Positions 44,679 through 53,572 of a stretch of DNA of 64,000 bases are shown here, one piece after another. The notes beneath the pieces were generated by a model. It worked only from the letters and a program-made list of their open reading frames with translations. It did no database searches and was not told where the DNA came from. Within the stretch, counting starts at the first letter, position 1. Each line of letters begins with the position of its first letter. The translations under genes were made by a program, and so were the position numbers. The DNA is taken from assembly GCA_963788225.1 (NCBI GenBank), contig CAWBGI010000005.1:310001-374000 (forward strand). Direction: 5' to 3'. The stretch comes from Sulfotelmatobacter sp963788225. Its GTDB lineage: Bacteria > Acidobacteriota > Terriglobia > Terriglobales > Acidobacteriaceae.

Positions 44679-44861
44679 GTCTTCATGATACCCCAGATTC
44701 GCCAAAGTGCCGCTTTATTAAATTGCCGGTTTCTGCCCTGATTCCGGTTTGAAACTGGCCTCCGAAGGCCGACCGCATCCAACCGCAGGTTGTGGGCATC
44801 GAACAAGCGCCGAGTTTTGTTAGCTGGAATTAAGATAAATTAAGTGAGGAGAACATTGTTT

Positions 44862-45497
44862 ATGGCCAAGAAAGACCGCAATGCCAAAGCACCCACCGCC
44901 GAGCGAGGGAACCTGAGCGCCCAGCCTCGTCTCCACCAGAGTGCTCCTGAGATTCAAGCGTATGGCACCGTCTCGCACATGTTGCCACTCGAACTTGAAG
45001 AGCCGGTTCGCCTGGAAATGACCGAACAACTCAACCTTCTGCTAGCCGATACCATGACCCTGCGCGATCTTTATAAGAAATCGCATTGGCAGGTCGCAGG
45101 ACCAACTTTTTATCAACTCCACCTTCTGTTCGACAAACATTTCGGAGAACAATCGGAGATTGTCGATACGATTGCCGAACGCATACAACTTCTCGGCGGT
45201 ATTTCGATTGCCATGGCCGCCGATGTAGCCGAAACCACGCGCATCGAGCGCCCGCCGCGGGGCAGGGAAGAAGTGCCCGTGCAGATATCGCGTCTGCTGG
45301 ATGCCCACCAGATCATCGTCCGCCACTGCCGCGAACTGGCAGAGCGTGCGGACACATTGGGTGACGCTGGGACGAACGATCTTGTGGTCAGCGACGTGCT
45401 GCGGACCAATGAACTGCAAGTCTGGTTCCTCAGCGAACACCTCGTGGATGAGCCCCTTGTGCACGCGGAACAGCCGCGGCTGCGCAGCGCCAGCTAA
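44862..45497 (+). CDS. dps: Dps/ferritin-like DNA-protection protein
   Basis: 211 residues. Ferritin-like four-helix domain: LNLLLADTMTLRDLYKKSHW (ferroxidase His), YQLHLLFDKHFGEQSEIVDT (Asp and Glu ligands), AERIQLLGGISIAMAADVAE, ISRLLDAHQIIVRHCRELAE, and a closing helix with SEHLVDE. Dps dodecamers oxidise and store iron and protect DNA under stress. The basic N-terminal tail (AKKDRNAKAPTAERG) could bind DNA. The ATG at 44862 has GAGGAG about nine bases upstream. An aromatic-ring oxygenase follows. Confidence 0.9.
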   Translation: MAKKDRNAKAPTAERGNLSAQPRLHQSAPEIQAYGTVSHMLPLELEEPVRLEMTEQLNLLLADTMTLRDLYKKSHWQVAGPTFYQLHLLFDKHFGEQSEIVDTIAERIQLLGGISIAMAADVAETTRIERPPRGREEVPVQISRLLDAHQIIVRHCRELAERADTLGDAGTNDLVVSDVLRTNELQVWFLSEHLVDEPLVHAEQPRLRSAS

Positions 45498-45610
45498 ATC
45501 CGCCCCGCCATTCGAGCAGGCTCTGGCCACAGAGCCTGCTCGTCACTTCCTTGCCGCCGCCCAGCAAAGCGGACTGCTAAAATTGAACTCCACAGTAAGA
45601 AAACCAGACC

Positions 45611-46741
45611 ATGAAAACTTCCATCGAGCAGATTCTCTCGAGCTACAACGACCGCGCGCCGTTGTCGCAGGCCTGTACCATCCCAGCGGCATGGTACGTC
45701 GATGCCCGCATCGCCGAACTCGAACGCCTGAGCGTGTTCAGCAAGACGTGGCAACTGGTCGGGCGCACCGATCAAGTGAAAACGCCGGGTCAATTCGTGA
45801 GCACCACGGTCGCTGGAGAGCCTATCGCCGTCGTCCGCGGGAATGACGGCACGCTACGAGGCTTCTACAATGTTTGCCGCCACCACGCCGCCGCGGTGGT
45901 GACTCAACCCTGCGGCGTCGCTTCTCTTTTGCATTGTCCGTATCACGGCTGGAACTACGGGCTTGATGGCTCTTTGAAAGGGATGCCCGAGTTCGAGGGC
46001 GTGGAGAATTTCGACCGCGCCCAGAATGGCCTTGTCCCGATTCGAGTCGAGACCTGGGAATGCTTCGTCTTCGTTAACCTCGACGATCAGGCAGCCTCGC
46101 TCGCCGAATTTCTGGGCGGGCTGGTCAAGCGGGTTGAGCCGCTTGACATCAGCAAGCTGCACTACTTCGACCGCCGCACTTACAACATCAATTGCAATTG
46201 GAAAGTATTCGTCGATAATTACCTTGACGGCGGCTACCACGTTCCGCATCTGCACAAGGGCTTAAATTCTGTTCTCGATTACAAGCAATACACCATCGAG
46301 AATGAGGACCGTTACTGCCTGCAATCCAGCCCGATGGTTGCCTCCGACGAAGATGCCGCTACCGGGGCCGCGCGCAAGGGAGACCGGGCCTGGTATTTCT
46401 GGCAGCATCCCAACCTGATGATCAACTGTTACGCGGGATATATGGATACGAATCTGGTGATCCCCGTCGACGTCGATCACTGTATGGTGATTTTTGATTT
46501 CTACTTCGCGGAAGTTAGTGACGCAGCCCGCGAATACAACGAGCAGTCGGTGAGCATTGGCAATCGCGTGCAGGAAGAAGATCTCGGCATCTGCGAAGAC
46601 GTGCAACGTGGACTGAAGTCGCGGGCTTATCGCGCCGGACGGCTCTCGGTGCGCCGCGAGGCCGGTGAACAGTTATTCCACCGTCTGCTTGCAGCCGATC
46701 TTAAGCGCGGCTTGGCTCAATCATCGGTGGCCGGCGATTAG
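45611..46741 (+). CDS. Rieske non-haem iron oxygenase, alpha subunit
   Basis: 376 residues. The Rieske [2Fe-2S] centre is CRHH ... CPYHGW (Cys-x-His, then Cys-x2-His); the catalytic domain carries the mononuclear-iron ligands in DNYLDGGYHVPHLHKGL (Asp/His/His). This is the aromatic-ring-hydroxylating dioxygenase/choline monooxygenase family. A reductase or ferredoxin partner is not adjacent; the ferredoxin at 53064 is 6 kb away. The substrate cannot be deduced. It converges with the NtrX-like gene, 10 bp apart. Confidence 0.9.
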   Translation: MKTSIEQILSSYNDRAPLSQACTIPAAWYVDARIAELERLSVFSKTWQLVGRTDQVKTPGQFVSTTVAGEPIAVVRGNDGTLRGFYNVCRHHAAAVVTQPCGVASLLHCPYHGWNYGLDGSLKGMPEFEGVENFDRAQNGLVPIRVETWECFVFVNLDDQAASLAEFLGGLVKRVEPLDISKLHYFDRRTYNINCNWKVFVDNYLDGGYHVPHLHKGLNSVLDYKQYTIENEDRYCLQSSPMVASDEDAATGAARKGDRAWYFWQHPNLMINCYAGYMDTNLVIPVDVDHCMVIFDFYFAEVSDAAREYNEQSVSIGNRVQEEDLGICEDVQRGLKSRAYRAGRLSVRREAGEQLFHRLLAADLKRGLAQSSVAGD

Positions 46742-46751
46742 GATGTATTGC

Positions 46752-48149
46752 TTACTCTTTCGTTGATTCGTGCTCCCGCCGCATTGCGCGCAGATCGATG
46801 CCTAGCTGCTCGGCCTTTTTGTAGAGATGGCTGCGCTCGAGCCCCAGCGACTTCGCCGCGAGACTTACGTTGGAATGGCTGCGCTTCAACTCCGCCAGGA
46901 TGACTTCGCGTTCAAAAGCGTCGACGCGCTCAGCCAGTGCCCCCGAGGAGAATGCGGAAGACGGAACTGCGCCCGCGCTCGCGCCTCTCGGCATAGCTAG
47001 CAGAACAGTCGCAGCATCTACCTGGCCATTGGTCGCCAGCAGCATCAGGCGTTCGACCATGTTGCGCAACTCGCGAACGTTTCCTGGCCAGGTGTGCGAC
47101 TGCAACGCAGCCATCGCCTCCGCAGTGAAGGGAATCGCCTTCCATCCATTCTGCGCGCTCACCTGCGCCGAAAAATGGTTGACGAGAGCCGGGATGTCCT
47201 CGCGCCGCTCGCGTAATGGCGGCAGCACCAGCGGGAAGACATAAATGCGATGAAACAAGTCCTGACGGAACTTTTCCTCGCGCACGCGCGCTTCCAGATC
47301 GCGATGCGTCGCTACCACCACGCGCACGTCCACGCTTACGGGCTTGTCGCCGCCAATGCGCTCCACTTCTCCTTCTTCGAGCACGCGAAGCAGCTTGGCT
47401 TGCATGGCGAGCGGCATATCGCCAATCTCATCCAGAAAGATTGTGCCGTGATCCGCCTGCTCGAACTTTCCAAGATGCCGCCCAGCCGCACCGGTGAACG
47501 ATCCTTTCTCGTGGCCGAAAAGTTCCGACTCAATCAGTTCCGCCGGCACCGCCGCGCAATTCAATGTTACGAAGGCTCCGGTTGCGCGCGCGCTGCGTTC
47601 GTGAATCGTGCGTGCCACCAATTCTTTTCCGGTGCCCGTTTCTCCCAGGATGCAAACCCGCGTCTCACTCGCCGCCACGCGATCGAGTTGGGCCATCACG
47701 CGCTGCATGGCCGCACCCTGCCACACAATCTCGTGCTTGCCCAGCCGCTGCTTAAGCTGCCGGTTCTCGCTTTCCAGCCGCTGCAGCTTCAGCGCATTCT
47801 CGACGGTCAGCAGAAGCTTTTCTGTGGAGATAGGTTTTTCCAGGAAATCGAGCGCACCCAGCCTCGTTGCCCGTACTGCCATTTCGATGTCTGCCTGTCC
47901 TGACATCATCACCACTGGCGCGATCACTCCCTGCGCCTTCAACTCTTCCAGCAGCGCCAGCCCGCCTTTGCAGGGCATCACCACATCGGAAAGGATTAGG
48001 TCGAAGTTCTGCACCTTGGCCAATTCCAGCGCCTTGCCCGCGTTGTCGCACACCGTCGCCTCGTGCCCGGCCAGCCGGAACGCCCGCGACAACGACGCCA
48101 GCGTGTTCGCTTCATCGTCAACAATCAGCAGATGTGCTTTCGTTGGCAA
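46752..48149 (-). CDS. Sigma-54-dependent response regulator, NtrX/NtrC type
   Basis: 465 residues. Receiver (LLIVDDEANTLASL; Asp in LILSDVVMPCKG; Lys in FLEKPIS), AAA+ sigma-54 interaction domain with Walker A GETGTGKE, the sigma-54 loop ELFGHEKGSFTGA, Walker B GTIFLDEIGDM, arginine-finger region VFPLVLPPLRERREDIPALV, and a C-terminal Fis-type HTH (SNVSLAAKSLGLERSHLYKK). The GAFTGA loop reads GSFTGA, a common functional variant. It is co-transcribed with the NtrY-like kinase (gap 25 bp). It may act on the sigma-54 promoter candidate at 58818-58833; that is inference. Confidence 0.94.
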   Translation of the reverse strand: MPTKAHLLIVDDEANTLASLSRAFRLAGHEATVCDNAGKALELAKVQNFDLILSDVVMPCKGGLALLEELKAQGVIAPVVMMSGQADIEMAVRATRLGALDFLEKPISTEKLLLTVENALKLQRLESENRQLKQRLGKHEIVWQGAAMQRVMAQLDRVAASETRVCILGETGTGKELVARTIHERSARATGAFVTLNCAAVPAELIESELFGHEKGSFTGAAGRHLGKFEQADHGTIFLDEIGDMPLAMQAKLLRVLEEGEVERIGGDKPVSVDVRVVVATHRDLEARVREEKFRQDLFHRIYVFPLVLPPLRERREDIPALVNHFSAQVSAQNGWKAIPFTAEAMAALQSHTWPGNVRELRNMVERLMLLATNGQVDAATVLLAMPRGASAGAVPSSAFSSGALAERVDAFEREVILAELKRSHSNVSLAAKSLGLERSHLYKKAEQLGIDLRAMRREHESTKE

Positions 48150-48174
48150 TCATCCTCCGAATTTCTTGCTTACC

Positions 48175-50001
48175 TCACCGAGTGTTCCGCGAATCCAAGC
48201 CCCTCGGTAGTTCGATCACAAACGTTGTGCCTCGGCCCGGCTCGCTGTGCACCCGGACTCTTCCTCCATGATCGCTCACGACAGACTGTACAATAGCCAG
48301 CCCCAGTCCTGTGCCGTGCTGCTTGCTTGTGTAATAGGGAGTAAAAATTCGCGTACACTCTTCCGGCGTCAACCCCGGTCCCGTATCCGCAAGCTCGATG
48401 AGCAGTTTGCCGTCTTCATTCCGCGTGCCCAGTGCCAGCGTCCCGCCCTGCGGCATCGCGTCCATCGCATTCAGAACAAGATTTGAAATGGCCCGGTGCA
48501 ACAGCTCGGAATCCGCCGCCACTGGTTCCAAATGGGGATCCAGTTGCAGGTCACAACTGATCTTCGCACGCCCTGGCGCTTCCATCTGCGCCTGGAAAAG
48601 TTGCATCACTCCGCGAATCACATCATTCACTTGCACCTGCTGCAAATGGGGCTGAGGCATTCTCGAGAATTCGCTGAATCGCCCGATGATTCCCTTCAGA
48701 TTGGCGATCTCCGCCAATAGGGTTCGCGAACTTTCCCGGAACACTTCCTCGAACTGCTCGGGATTCTGCTGCCGCGCCCGCACCAGATTCTCCACCGTAA
48801 GCTGCAAGGGAAACAGCGGATTCTTCAATTCATGCGCCAGCCGCCGCGCCAGTTCCCGCCAGGCCGCCACGCGCTCCGCCTGCAACAGCCGTTCTCGTTG
48901 ACCCAGCAACTCTGTGGTCATTCGATTGAAGGAATCGGCCAATTGCCCCAACTCGTCGTCGCCCAACACATCCACCCGTACATTCCAATTTCCCGCGGCG
49001 ACTTCCTGCGCAGCGTGCGCCAGTTGTTCGACCGGACGCGTCACGCGCGCCGCCGCCCAACTGCTGAGCAGTATCGCCAGCAGAATTCCCCCACCACCCA
49101 CCAGCAACGCCGCCGAGCGTATGTGCCGCTTCAATTCGACATACGAGCGCCGCGAGTTGCCGATCAGCAAGATGGCCAGCAGTGGACGATTTTTTCCCGC
49201 GCCTGCCGCTCCCAGCAGCGGGATCGCATGAAACACTTCGTCCTCGGCCTGATCCCCAGACCAGCGCACCACGGCGGACATTTCCTGCCCATACTGCCGC
49301 ACCGCATCGATCAGCGGCCGCAGCTTTTCCGCGGCAGGCGCCTTGTCAGAGGAGGGTGGGGAAGGATCGATCAACAAATTCGCTGCAAAGTGATCGCCGC
49401 GATTCTCGTAAAGCAGAGCCCGCATGCCCGCCGGCATATCCAGACCAGCGAGAAAGTTCTTATCCACACGCCGGCCGCCAATCACGTAGACCGGATGTTC
49501 TGCGACTTGCGTCGCCCGCACCACGAACATACCCAGCGTTGTCTCATCCTGCAGTTCCTCCGGTTTCAAAAAGGCTCCCCGGTTGGCCTCTGCAGGAAAG
49601 CTGCCAACTTCGCCTTCTGGATAGCCAAACTTGGCCGGCCACTGCGCCGAAGAGATAATGGTTCCATCGCTTTCTACAAACTCCAAAAAGTCGAGCTGAC
49701 TATTCTGCGCGGTGGTTTTCGCCAGTTCGAAATATGGCCCCGAATCCCCCTGCGGCCGGTTCAACTTCTGCGTCATGCGGCCCGCTTCCTCGGACGCCGC
49801 AATTGCCGCCACTCGCCGTCCTACGTCCTCACCCTGCCGGTTGAACTCGCGCCGGAACTGCGTGACCAGTGCCGCGGTTCTTTCATCTTCGCTGTGATCA
49901 AAGGCCCGCCGCGTCACGGCCAGCACCAGTAATGCCACCGCTGCCACCGACAGAAACACCGTCAGGGCGAACACCAACAGCAGTTTGCGGCGAAACATCA
50001 T
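48175..50001 (-). CDS. NtrY-like membrane sensor histidine kinase
   Basis: 608 residues. N-terminal helix (LLLVFALTVFLSVAAVALLV), a periplasmic sensor region (about 40-270), second helix (ALLVGGGGILLAILLSSWA), HAMP (ARVTRPVEQLAHAAQEVAAG), HisKA with ARRLAHELKNPLFPLQLTVE, HATPase with NLVLNAMDAM, ADTGPGLTPEE, FTPYYTSKQHGTGLGLAI. The layout is that of NtrY-family kinases paired with NtrX. Starts at 50001, 49998 or 50061 are possible; the last has GGTGAG upstream. The signal is unknown. Confidence 0.92.
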   Translation of the reverse strand: MMFRRKLLLVFALTVFLSVAAVALLVLAVTRRAFDHSEDERTAALVTQFRREFNRQGEDVGRRVAAIAASEEAGRMTQKLNRPQGDSGPYFELAKTTAQNSQLDFLEFVESDGTIISSAQWPAKFGYPEGEVGSFPAEANRGAFLKPEELQDETTLGMFVVRATQVAEHPVYVIGGRRVDKNFLAGLDMPAGMRALLYENRGDHFAANLLIDPSPPSSDKAPAAEKLRPLIDAVRQYGQEMSAVVRWSGDQAEDEVFHAIPLLGAAGAGKNRPLLAILLIGNSRRSYVELKRHIRSAALLVGGGGILLAILLSSWAAARVTRPVEQLAHAAQEVAAGNWNVRVDVLGDDELGQLADSFNRMTTELLGQRERLLQAERVAAWRELARRLAHELKNPLFPLQLTVENLVRARQQNPEQFEEVFRESSRTLLAEIANLKGIIGRFSEFSRMPQPHLQQVQVNDVIRGVMQLFQAQMEAPGRAKISCDLQLDPHLEPVAADSELLHRAISNLVLNAMDAMPQGGTLALGTRNEDGKLLIELADTGPGLTPEECTRIFTPYYTSKQHGTGLGLAIVQSVVSDHGGRVRVHSEPGRGTTFVIELPRGLDSRNTR

Positions 50002-50239
50002 TTTCTTGTTTCTTCGATCCTGGCCGGGTTCGGCAGGCAGCCACTGAATCGTTTGCATCATATCTCACCACCGAGTTTCGCCGCGGTGAAAGCCTATTTG
50101 TGGCAATCACCATTCGGGTGCGAGTTCATGAGATTGTGGATCGAGGATTGAGGGATAAGAGTGAATTCGGCCGCTGCCGGGATGGTCCACTGCCGGAATA
50201 CAGCCCGGAGCAGACCAACCCTAGCATTGCTGGCGCAAA

Positions 50240-51616
50240 CTATCTGGTTCGTGATTCTGCCTGCCCGCTTGCCAGATTCATGCCCTTCAGCACATCGTTG
50301 GCGAAAAAGAATTTCCCATCGGCCGGCACCATCATGATCTGGAGCTTGTCGGAGAGCCGCTCGGCCACGATTTTATTAATCAGCAGAGGATTATCCTTCA
50401 AAATCGCCGCCTCGCTGTGCAAGCGCTCCGCATCCGCCACCGCCGTTAGCCGGATCCGCTCCGCCTCCGCCTCTGCCAGCAACTTTCTGCGTTCTCCCTC
50501 AGCCTTGCTGTCCATCACTTTGGCCTGCGCTTCCGCGTCTGCCAGCAATTTCCTCCTTTCCCCCTCAGCTTTGCCGTCTATCTCTTTGGCCTGTGCCTCT
50601 GCTTCCGCATTTTGAATGGTGGCTTCCTTACGAGCCTGCGCCTCGAGCCTGCTCTGCTCGATCTGCTTCTGCTTCAGCGGCAGCGTGTATTGCATCGCGT
50701 CCGCCTCGCCTTTGGCTTGCAGGACGCGCACCTGCGCTTCGCCTTCCGCCTGCTTGACCTGCTGCACCTTCGCAGCTTCGGCTTCCAGTTCGGCAATCCG
50801 CACTTGCTTGCTCTTCAACTCCGTCTCGATGCCCATGCGGTCGTTTTCCTGCTCCTTCAGCAGCAGCTTCTCTAATCCTTTCGCGTACTCTGGCGGCAGC
50901 TGAATGTCCCGCAGCATTACCTCTTTCACCACGATTCCATCGCCCGCCAGCTTCTTCGTGATCATCGCCGAGGCCCGCTGCCGCACTTCCTCCCGTTTCG
51001 CGGAAAAAACATCCCGCACGGTATAGTTCGGAACGATTTCTCGCCAAACACTAGCCACTGTGGGCGGAACAATTTCCTTCTCCACCGGGTGCGGCAAATT
51101 CCCCTGGATATAATCCAGTTTTTTTCCATCGAGCCGGTAGCGTACCGTGATCGCCAGTCCTAGCGTGAGTCCTTCCTTAGCCTGCACATCGAGAAGTTGA
51201 GGCTTCGGGGGAAGGCCTGTGGCAGAAGGTTTTCCATCTTCCGAAACCCCAGTAGTAAAGATCTGATCCCGCGTGTCGAACAACACCACGTCCTCCACCA
51301 GCGGCATCACCAGGTGTGCTCCCGGATACAACGTTCCCGGCACAGTCCCGCTCATTTGACTTACGCGCACGCCGGCCATCCCGCTCGGCACGACCACGAT
51401 GCTGAAAGCCACCAACAGAGGTCCCCAGGCCAGCATCGCCAGCGCCAGCGAAGTCCGCCACCGAACCACAACGGGAGCCGCGCCCACCGCTCCTCCCGGC
51501 GTTTCCAGCGCCCGCCGGTACAACATTTCGCGATACAGATCGTAGGCGAGAATGCACACGCCAGAGATCATCATTCCCACGCCGCAAGTAATCAGCAAAT
51601 ACTTCAACGCCAGCAT
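50240..51616 (-). CDS. SPFH/band 7 (prohibitin-like) membrane protein
   Basis: 458 residues. Two N-terminal helices (YLLITCGVGMMISGVCILAY; TSLALAMLAWGPLLVAFSIV), SPFH domain (GTVPGTLYPGAHLVMPLVED, LGLAITVRYRLDG, REIVPNYTVRDVFSAKREEV, GIVVKEVMLRDIQLPPEYAK) and a long charged coiled coil (about 260-420) containing two 22-residue repeats. AAAGGAG precedes the ATG by nine bases. A tiny membrane-protein gene lies 19 bp upstream in the same operon. Probable membrane scaffold; unlike the slipin at 21671, it has no NfeD neighbour. Confidence 0.9.
   Translation of the reverse strand: MLALKYLLITCGVGMMISGVCILAYDLYREMLYRRALETPGGAVGAAPVVVRWRTSLALAMLAWGPLLVAFSIVVVPSGMAGVRVSQMSGTVPGTLYPGAHLVMPLVEDVVLFDTRDQIFTTGVSEDGKPSATGLPPKPQLLDVQAKEGLTLGLAITVRYRLDGKKLDYIQGNLPHPVEKEIVPPTVASVWREIVPNYTVRDVFSAKREEVRQRASAMITKKLAGDGIVVKEVMLRDIQLPPEYAKGLEKLLLKEQENDRMGIETELKSKQVRIAELEAEAAKVQQVKQAEGEAQVRVLQAKGEADAMQYTLPLKQKQIEQSRLEAQARKEATIQNAEAEAQAKEIDGKAEGERRKLLADAEAQAKVMDSKAEGERRKLLAEAEAERIRLTAVADAERLHSEAAILKDNPLLINKIVAERLSDKLQIMMVPADGKFFFANDVLKGMNLASGQAESRTR
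50472..50603 (-). repeat. 66-bp tandem repeat, two units, in the SPFH gene
   Basis: Two imperfect 66-bp units (50472-50537 and 50538-50603) encode AQAKEIDGKAEGERRKLLAD and AQAKVMDSKAEGERRKLLAE. They extend the coiled coil by whole units in frame. Confidence 0.85.
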
Positions 51617-51635
51617 CGAAGTTCTCCTTTGCGCC

Positions 51636-51812
51636 TCAGCGCCTTTGCTCTGTTTTCACCGGTACCGCCTGCCGGGCAAATATCCGGACTGGTTGCTGTG
51701 AAGAGAACAGCCGGAACACCTGCCCGAAAATCAATTCCTCCGCCAGCAATGCCACCGCCACCGAGAAAATCAGGCCCGCCACCACCGCCATAAATGTGAT
51801 CACCATCTGCAT
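51636..51812 (-). CDS. Tiny single-helix membrane protein
   Basis: 58 residues from the ATG at 51812, which has an AAGGAGGG site six bases upstream, one of the best RBSs in the window. One membrane helix (VITFMAVVAGLIFSVAVALL) is followed by a basic cytoplasmic tail (FRLFSSQQPVRIFARQAVPV). It is 19 bp upstream of the SPFH gene and almost certainly co-translated; probably a small partner of the SPFH complex. Confidence 0.75.
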   Translation of the reverse strand: MQMVITFMAVVAGLIFSVAVALLAEELIFGQVFRLFSSQQPVRIFARQAVPVKTEQRR

Positions 51813-51919
51813 AATGCCCTCCTTAAGAGAGTGTGATTTCAAGATCCAAGTGCAAAATTTCTCCGCGATCCGCGGCAGCTCTTAGCGTTCTCCGCGTGAA
51901 TGTTCTTGAAGTCTGCTGG

Positions 51920-52513
51920 CTACTGCCCGCTGGTTTCAGCTACACCTTGCGCAGCAGCTACTTCCATTCCGCCAAACACCTCGGCAATTTCCTCATCCCG
52001 CTCGCCGCGGATCGACACCAGATCGCCCAGCCGCAACATCGCGTACAAGCGCTCCACATCACGATTCCTCAGCCGGATGCATCCATGCGACGCAGCCCGT
52101 CCAATCGACTTGGGCGCGTTCGTGCCATGAATTCCGAAGCCTTTCAGGTTGAGCCCGATCCAGCGCGTGCCCACGGGACTGCGTTCGCTCGGCACCGTCA
52201 CTACGCCATCGTGGTAGTAAGCAGGATTCGCCACCCGGTTTACAATTTCAAACTCGCCAGTCGGGCTAGGGCTCTCGGCTGCACCCACAGCCACGGAGAA
52301 GTACGCCAGAACATTCGCGTCTTCGATCACTGCCAGCCGGCGATCCGCAATGCTGACCAGCACCACGCGTCGCACGCGCAGCTTTGCGGAGAGCGTCGAA
52401 GGATTCTGGGACGAGGAAGCTTGACCCAGTGAGGGAGCTGCCATCGCCAGAAGAAGAACCGCAACCACCCATCTCGTCTGTCTGCTTGTCGTTGTCTCGT
52501 TGGCTGGTTTCAT
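51920..52513 (-). CDS. L,D-transpeptidase (YkuD domain)
   Basis: 197-residue exported enzyme making 3-3 peptidoglycan cross-links or attaching proteins to the wall. Signal peptide (VVAVLLLAMAAPSLGQA), YkuD domain with VGAAESPSPTGEFEI, GTRWIGLNLKGFGIHGTNAP and the catalytic SHGCIRLRNRDVERLY (Cys, His, Arg). The ATG at 52513 is preferred over 52528. It belongs with the murein theme but is not in an operon with other wall genes. Confidence 0.9.
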   Translation of the reverse strand: MKPANETTTSRQTRWVVAVLLLAMAAPSLGQASSSQNPSTLSAKLRVRRVVLVSIADRRLAVIEDANVLAYFSVAVGAAESPSPTGEFEIVNRVANPAYYHDGVVTVPSERSPVGTRWIGLNLKGFGIHGTNAPKSIGRAASHGCIRLRNRDVERLYAMLRLGDLVSIRGERDEEIAEVFGGMEVAAAQGVAETSGQ

Positions 52514-53063
52514 TTGACGCCCCCGCACGCAACTGATAGGGCAGGACGGGCACCAAACCCCATCATGTTCAATGCAAATGACTTAGCGGCTATTTGTAGG
52601 TTGGGAGAAGTGGCAGGCGGAGCACACTGTGTCTGCGGCGACACGAAGCGGCCAAGTATCGGAACTGTTCTTAAGCGGGAACGCGAGGGGCAAAAAGACA
52701 CGCCGAGCCGCAATTTGCAGGCAAGGGGAGGTTGGGGAGGGCCATCTATCTCAGGATTTTAAGGCGCCCGGCCCCTGCCGTCTGGGGTAACGGCTCTGTG
52801 GGGTTCTGTGGGTTGGAGCCGGGCGATCTTTAACTAGTAAAGGACTAGTTCAATGTCAACATTCTGCCATGAGGACTTTCTCATTTCCGTGACCGCCGTC
52901 ACGGTTCTGCGTGATCCTCATCATCCTACGGGCAAGCGCATACCTCGCCGCCCGCACAAGCTCACATCGGACTGTGATCCCCATCACCGCTTCGTCCGCC
53001 TTGAGCCCCTACACTGGCAATCGAGCGCACAACACGCTGAACTTTATCTGGGAGATCTCCATC
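52514..53063. other. Long intergenic region with structured leader
   Basis: 550 bp between the L,D-transpeptidase and ferredoxin genes. 52514-52762 has no supported gene. 52763-52850 folds into two strong hairpins (listed separately). 52853-53063 has an open frame starting at an ATG with AAAGGA upstream, but its protein looks like out-of-frame sequence. Confidence 0.5.
52765..52850 (+). promoter_or_regulatory. Structured RNA-like leader upstream of ferredoxin
   Basis: Perfect 8-bp outer stem (CGCCCGGC at 52765-52772, GCCGGGCG at 52818-52825) enclosing an inner hairpin (GCCGT 52777-52781 / ACGGC 52790-52794) and a G-rich stretch. ATCTTT follows, then a second perfect hairpin (AACTAGT / ACTAGTT, 52832-52850) whose loop AAAGG resembles a Shine-Dalgarno, placed before an ATG at 52853. 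It does not match a riboswitch class I know. Confidence 0.45.
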
Positions 53064-53318
53064 ATGGCTTATGTAATCACCGATTCCTGCATCAAGGATT
53101 CCCTCTGCGTCAACGTTTGCCCAACCGACTGCATCCATCCCAAACAAGATGAGCCTGGGTTCGAGGCGGCGACTCAGCTCTTCGTCGACCCGGTCGAGTG
53201 CATCGATTGCGGCGCGTGCGTACCGGCCTGCACCTCGGATTCGATTCTTGCTGTCGATGACGTCCCCGAAGACAAGAAGAAGTTCATCGAGACCAACGCC
53301 GCCTACTTCAAAAACTGA
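53064..53318 (+). CDS. Ferredoxin, two-cluster type
   Basis: 84 residues. First cluster motif C-x5-C-x3-CP-x2-C (in DSCIKDSLCVNVCPTDCIHP); second C-x2-C-x2-C-x3-C (CIDCGACVPACTSDSI), where the usual Pro after the last Cys is Thr. This fits a 7Fe- or 8Fe-type bacterial ferredoxin acting as soluble electron carrier. The ATG at 53064 has GGGAG eight bases upstream. The Rieske oxygenase at 45611 lacks an adjacent electron donor; a link is possible but unsupported. Confidence 0.92.
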   Translation: MAYVITDSCIKDSLCVNVCPTDCIHPKQDEPGFEAATQLFVDPVECIDCGACVPACTSDSILAVDDVPEDKKKFIETNAAYFKN

Positions 53319-53342
53319 CCTCGCTCCTCCTTTGGGCGGGTT

Positions 53343-53389
53343 AACCGGCGCAAGGCGTGGACTGACGAGTTCGGCACCCTGCGCCGGTT
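53343..53389 (+). terminator. Long-looped hairpin after ferredoxin
   Basis: Perfect 10-bp stem (AACCGGCGCA 53343-53352, TGCGCCGGTT 53380-53389) with a 27-nt loop, 24 bp after the ferredoxin stop. Only a weak ATCATTT follows, so it may stabilise the mRNA end and not terminate efficiently. Confidence 0.45.
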
Positions 53390-53572
53390 ATCATTTCACC
53401 GCGGAGGCACAGAGGCTCCGCTCAGGGCGGGCTTCGGCACGGAGAGAGTCTTTATTTTTTATTCTTGATTCCTAATTCTCTTCTGTTTTCTCCGCGTCTC
53501 GGCGACTCCGTGGTAGATTTTGTGGCTCTTGGTATTTGACTTCTCCGTCCCTCCGCAGCTATTGTTCCCCGC

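Noticed and set aside
48832..49932. Plus-strand frame of 366 codons opposite the NtrY-like kinase
   Set aside because: Antisense of HAMP and sensor regions; composition typical of GC-rich shadow frames.
52853..53152. ORF of 99 codons with AAAGGA upstream, before and overlapping ferredoxin
   Set aside because: The RBS is attractive but the protein is His/Pro/Arg-rich and its last third is the ferredoxin gene in another frame; kept only as a possible leader.
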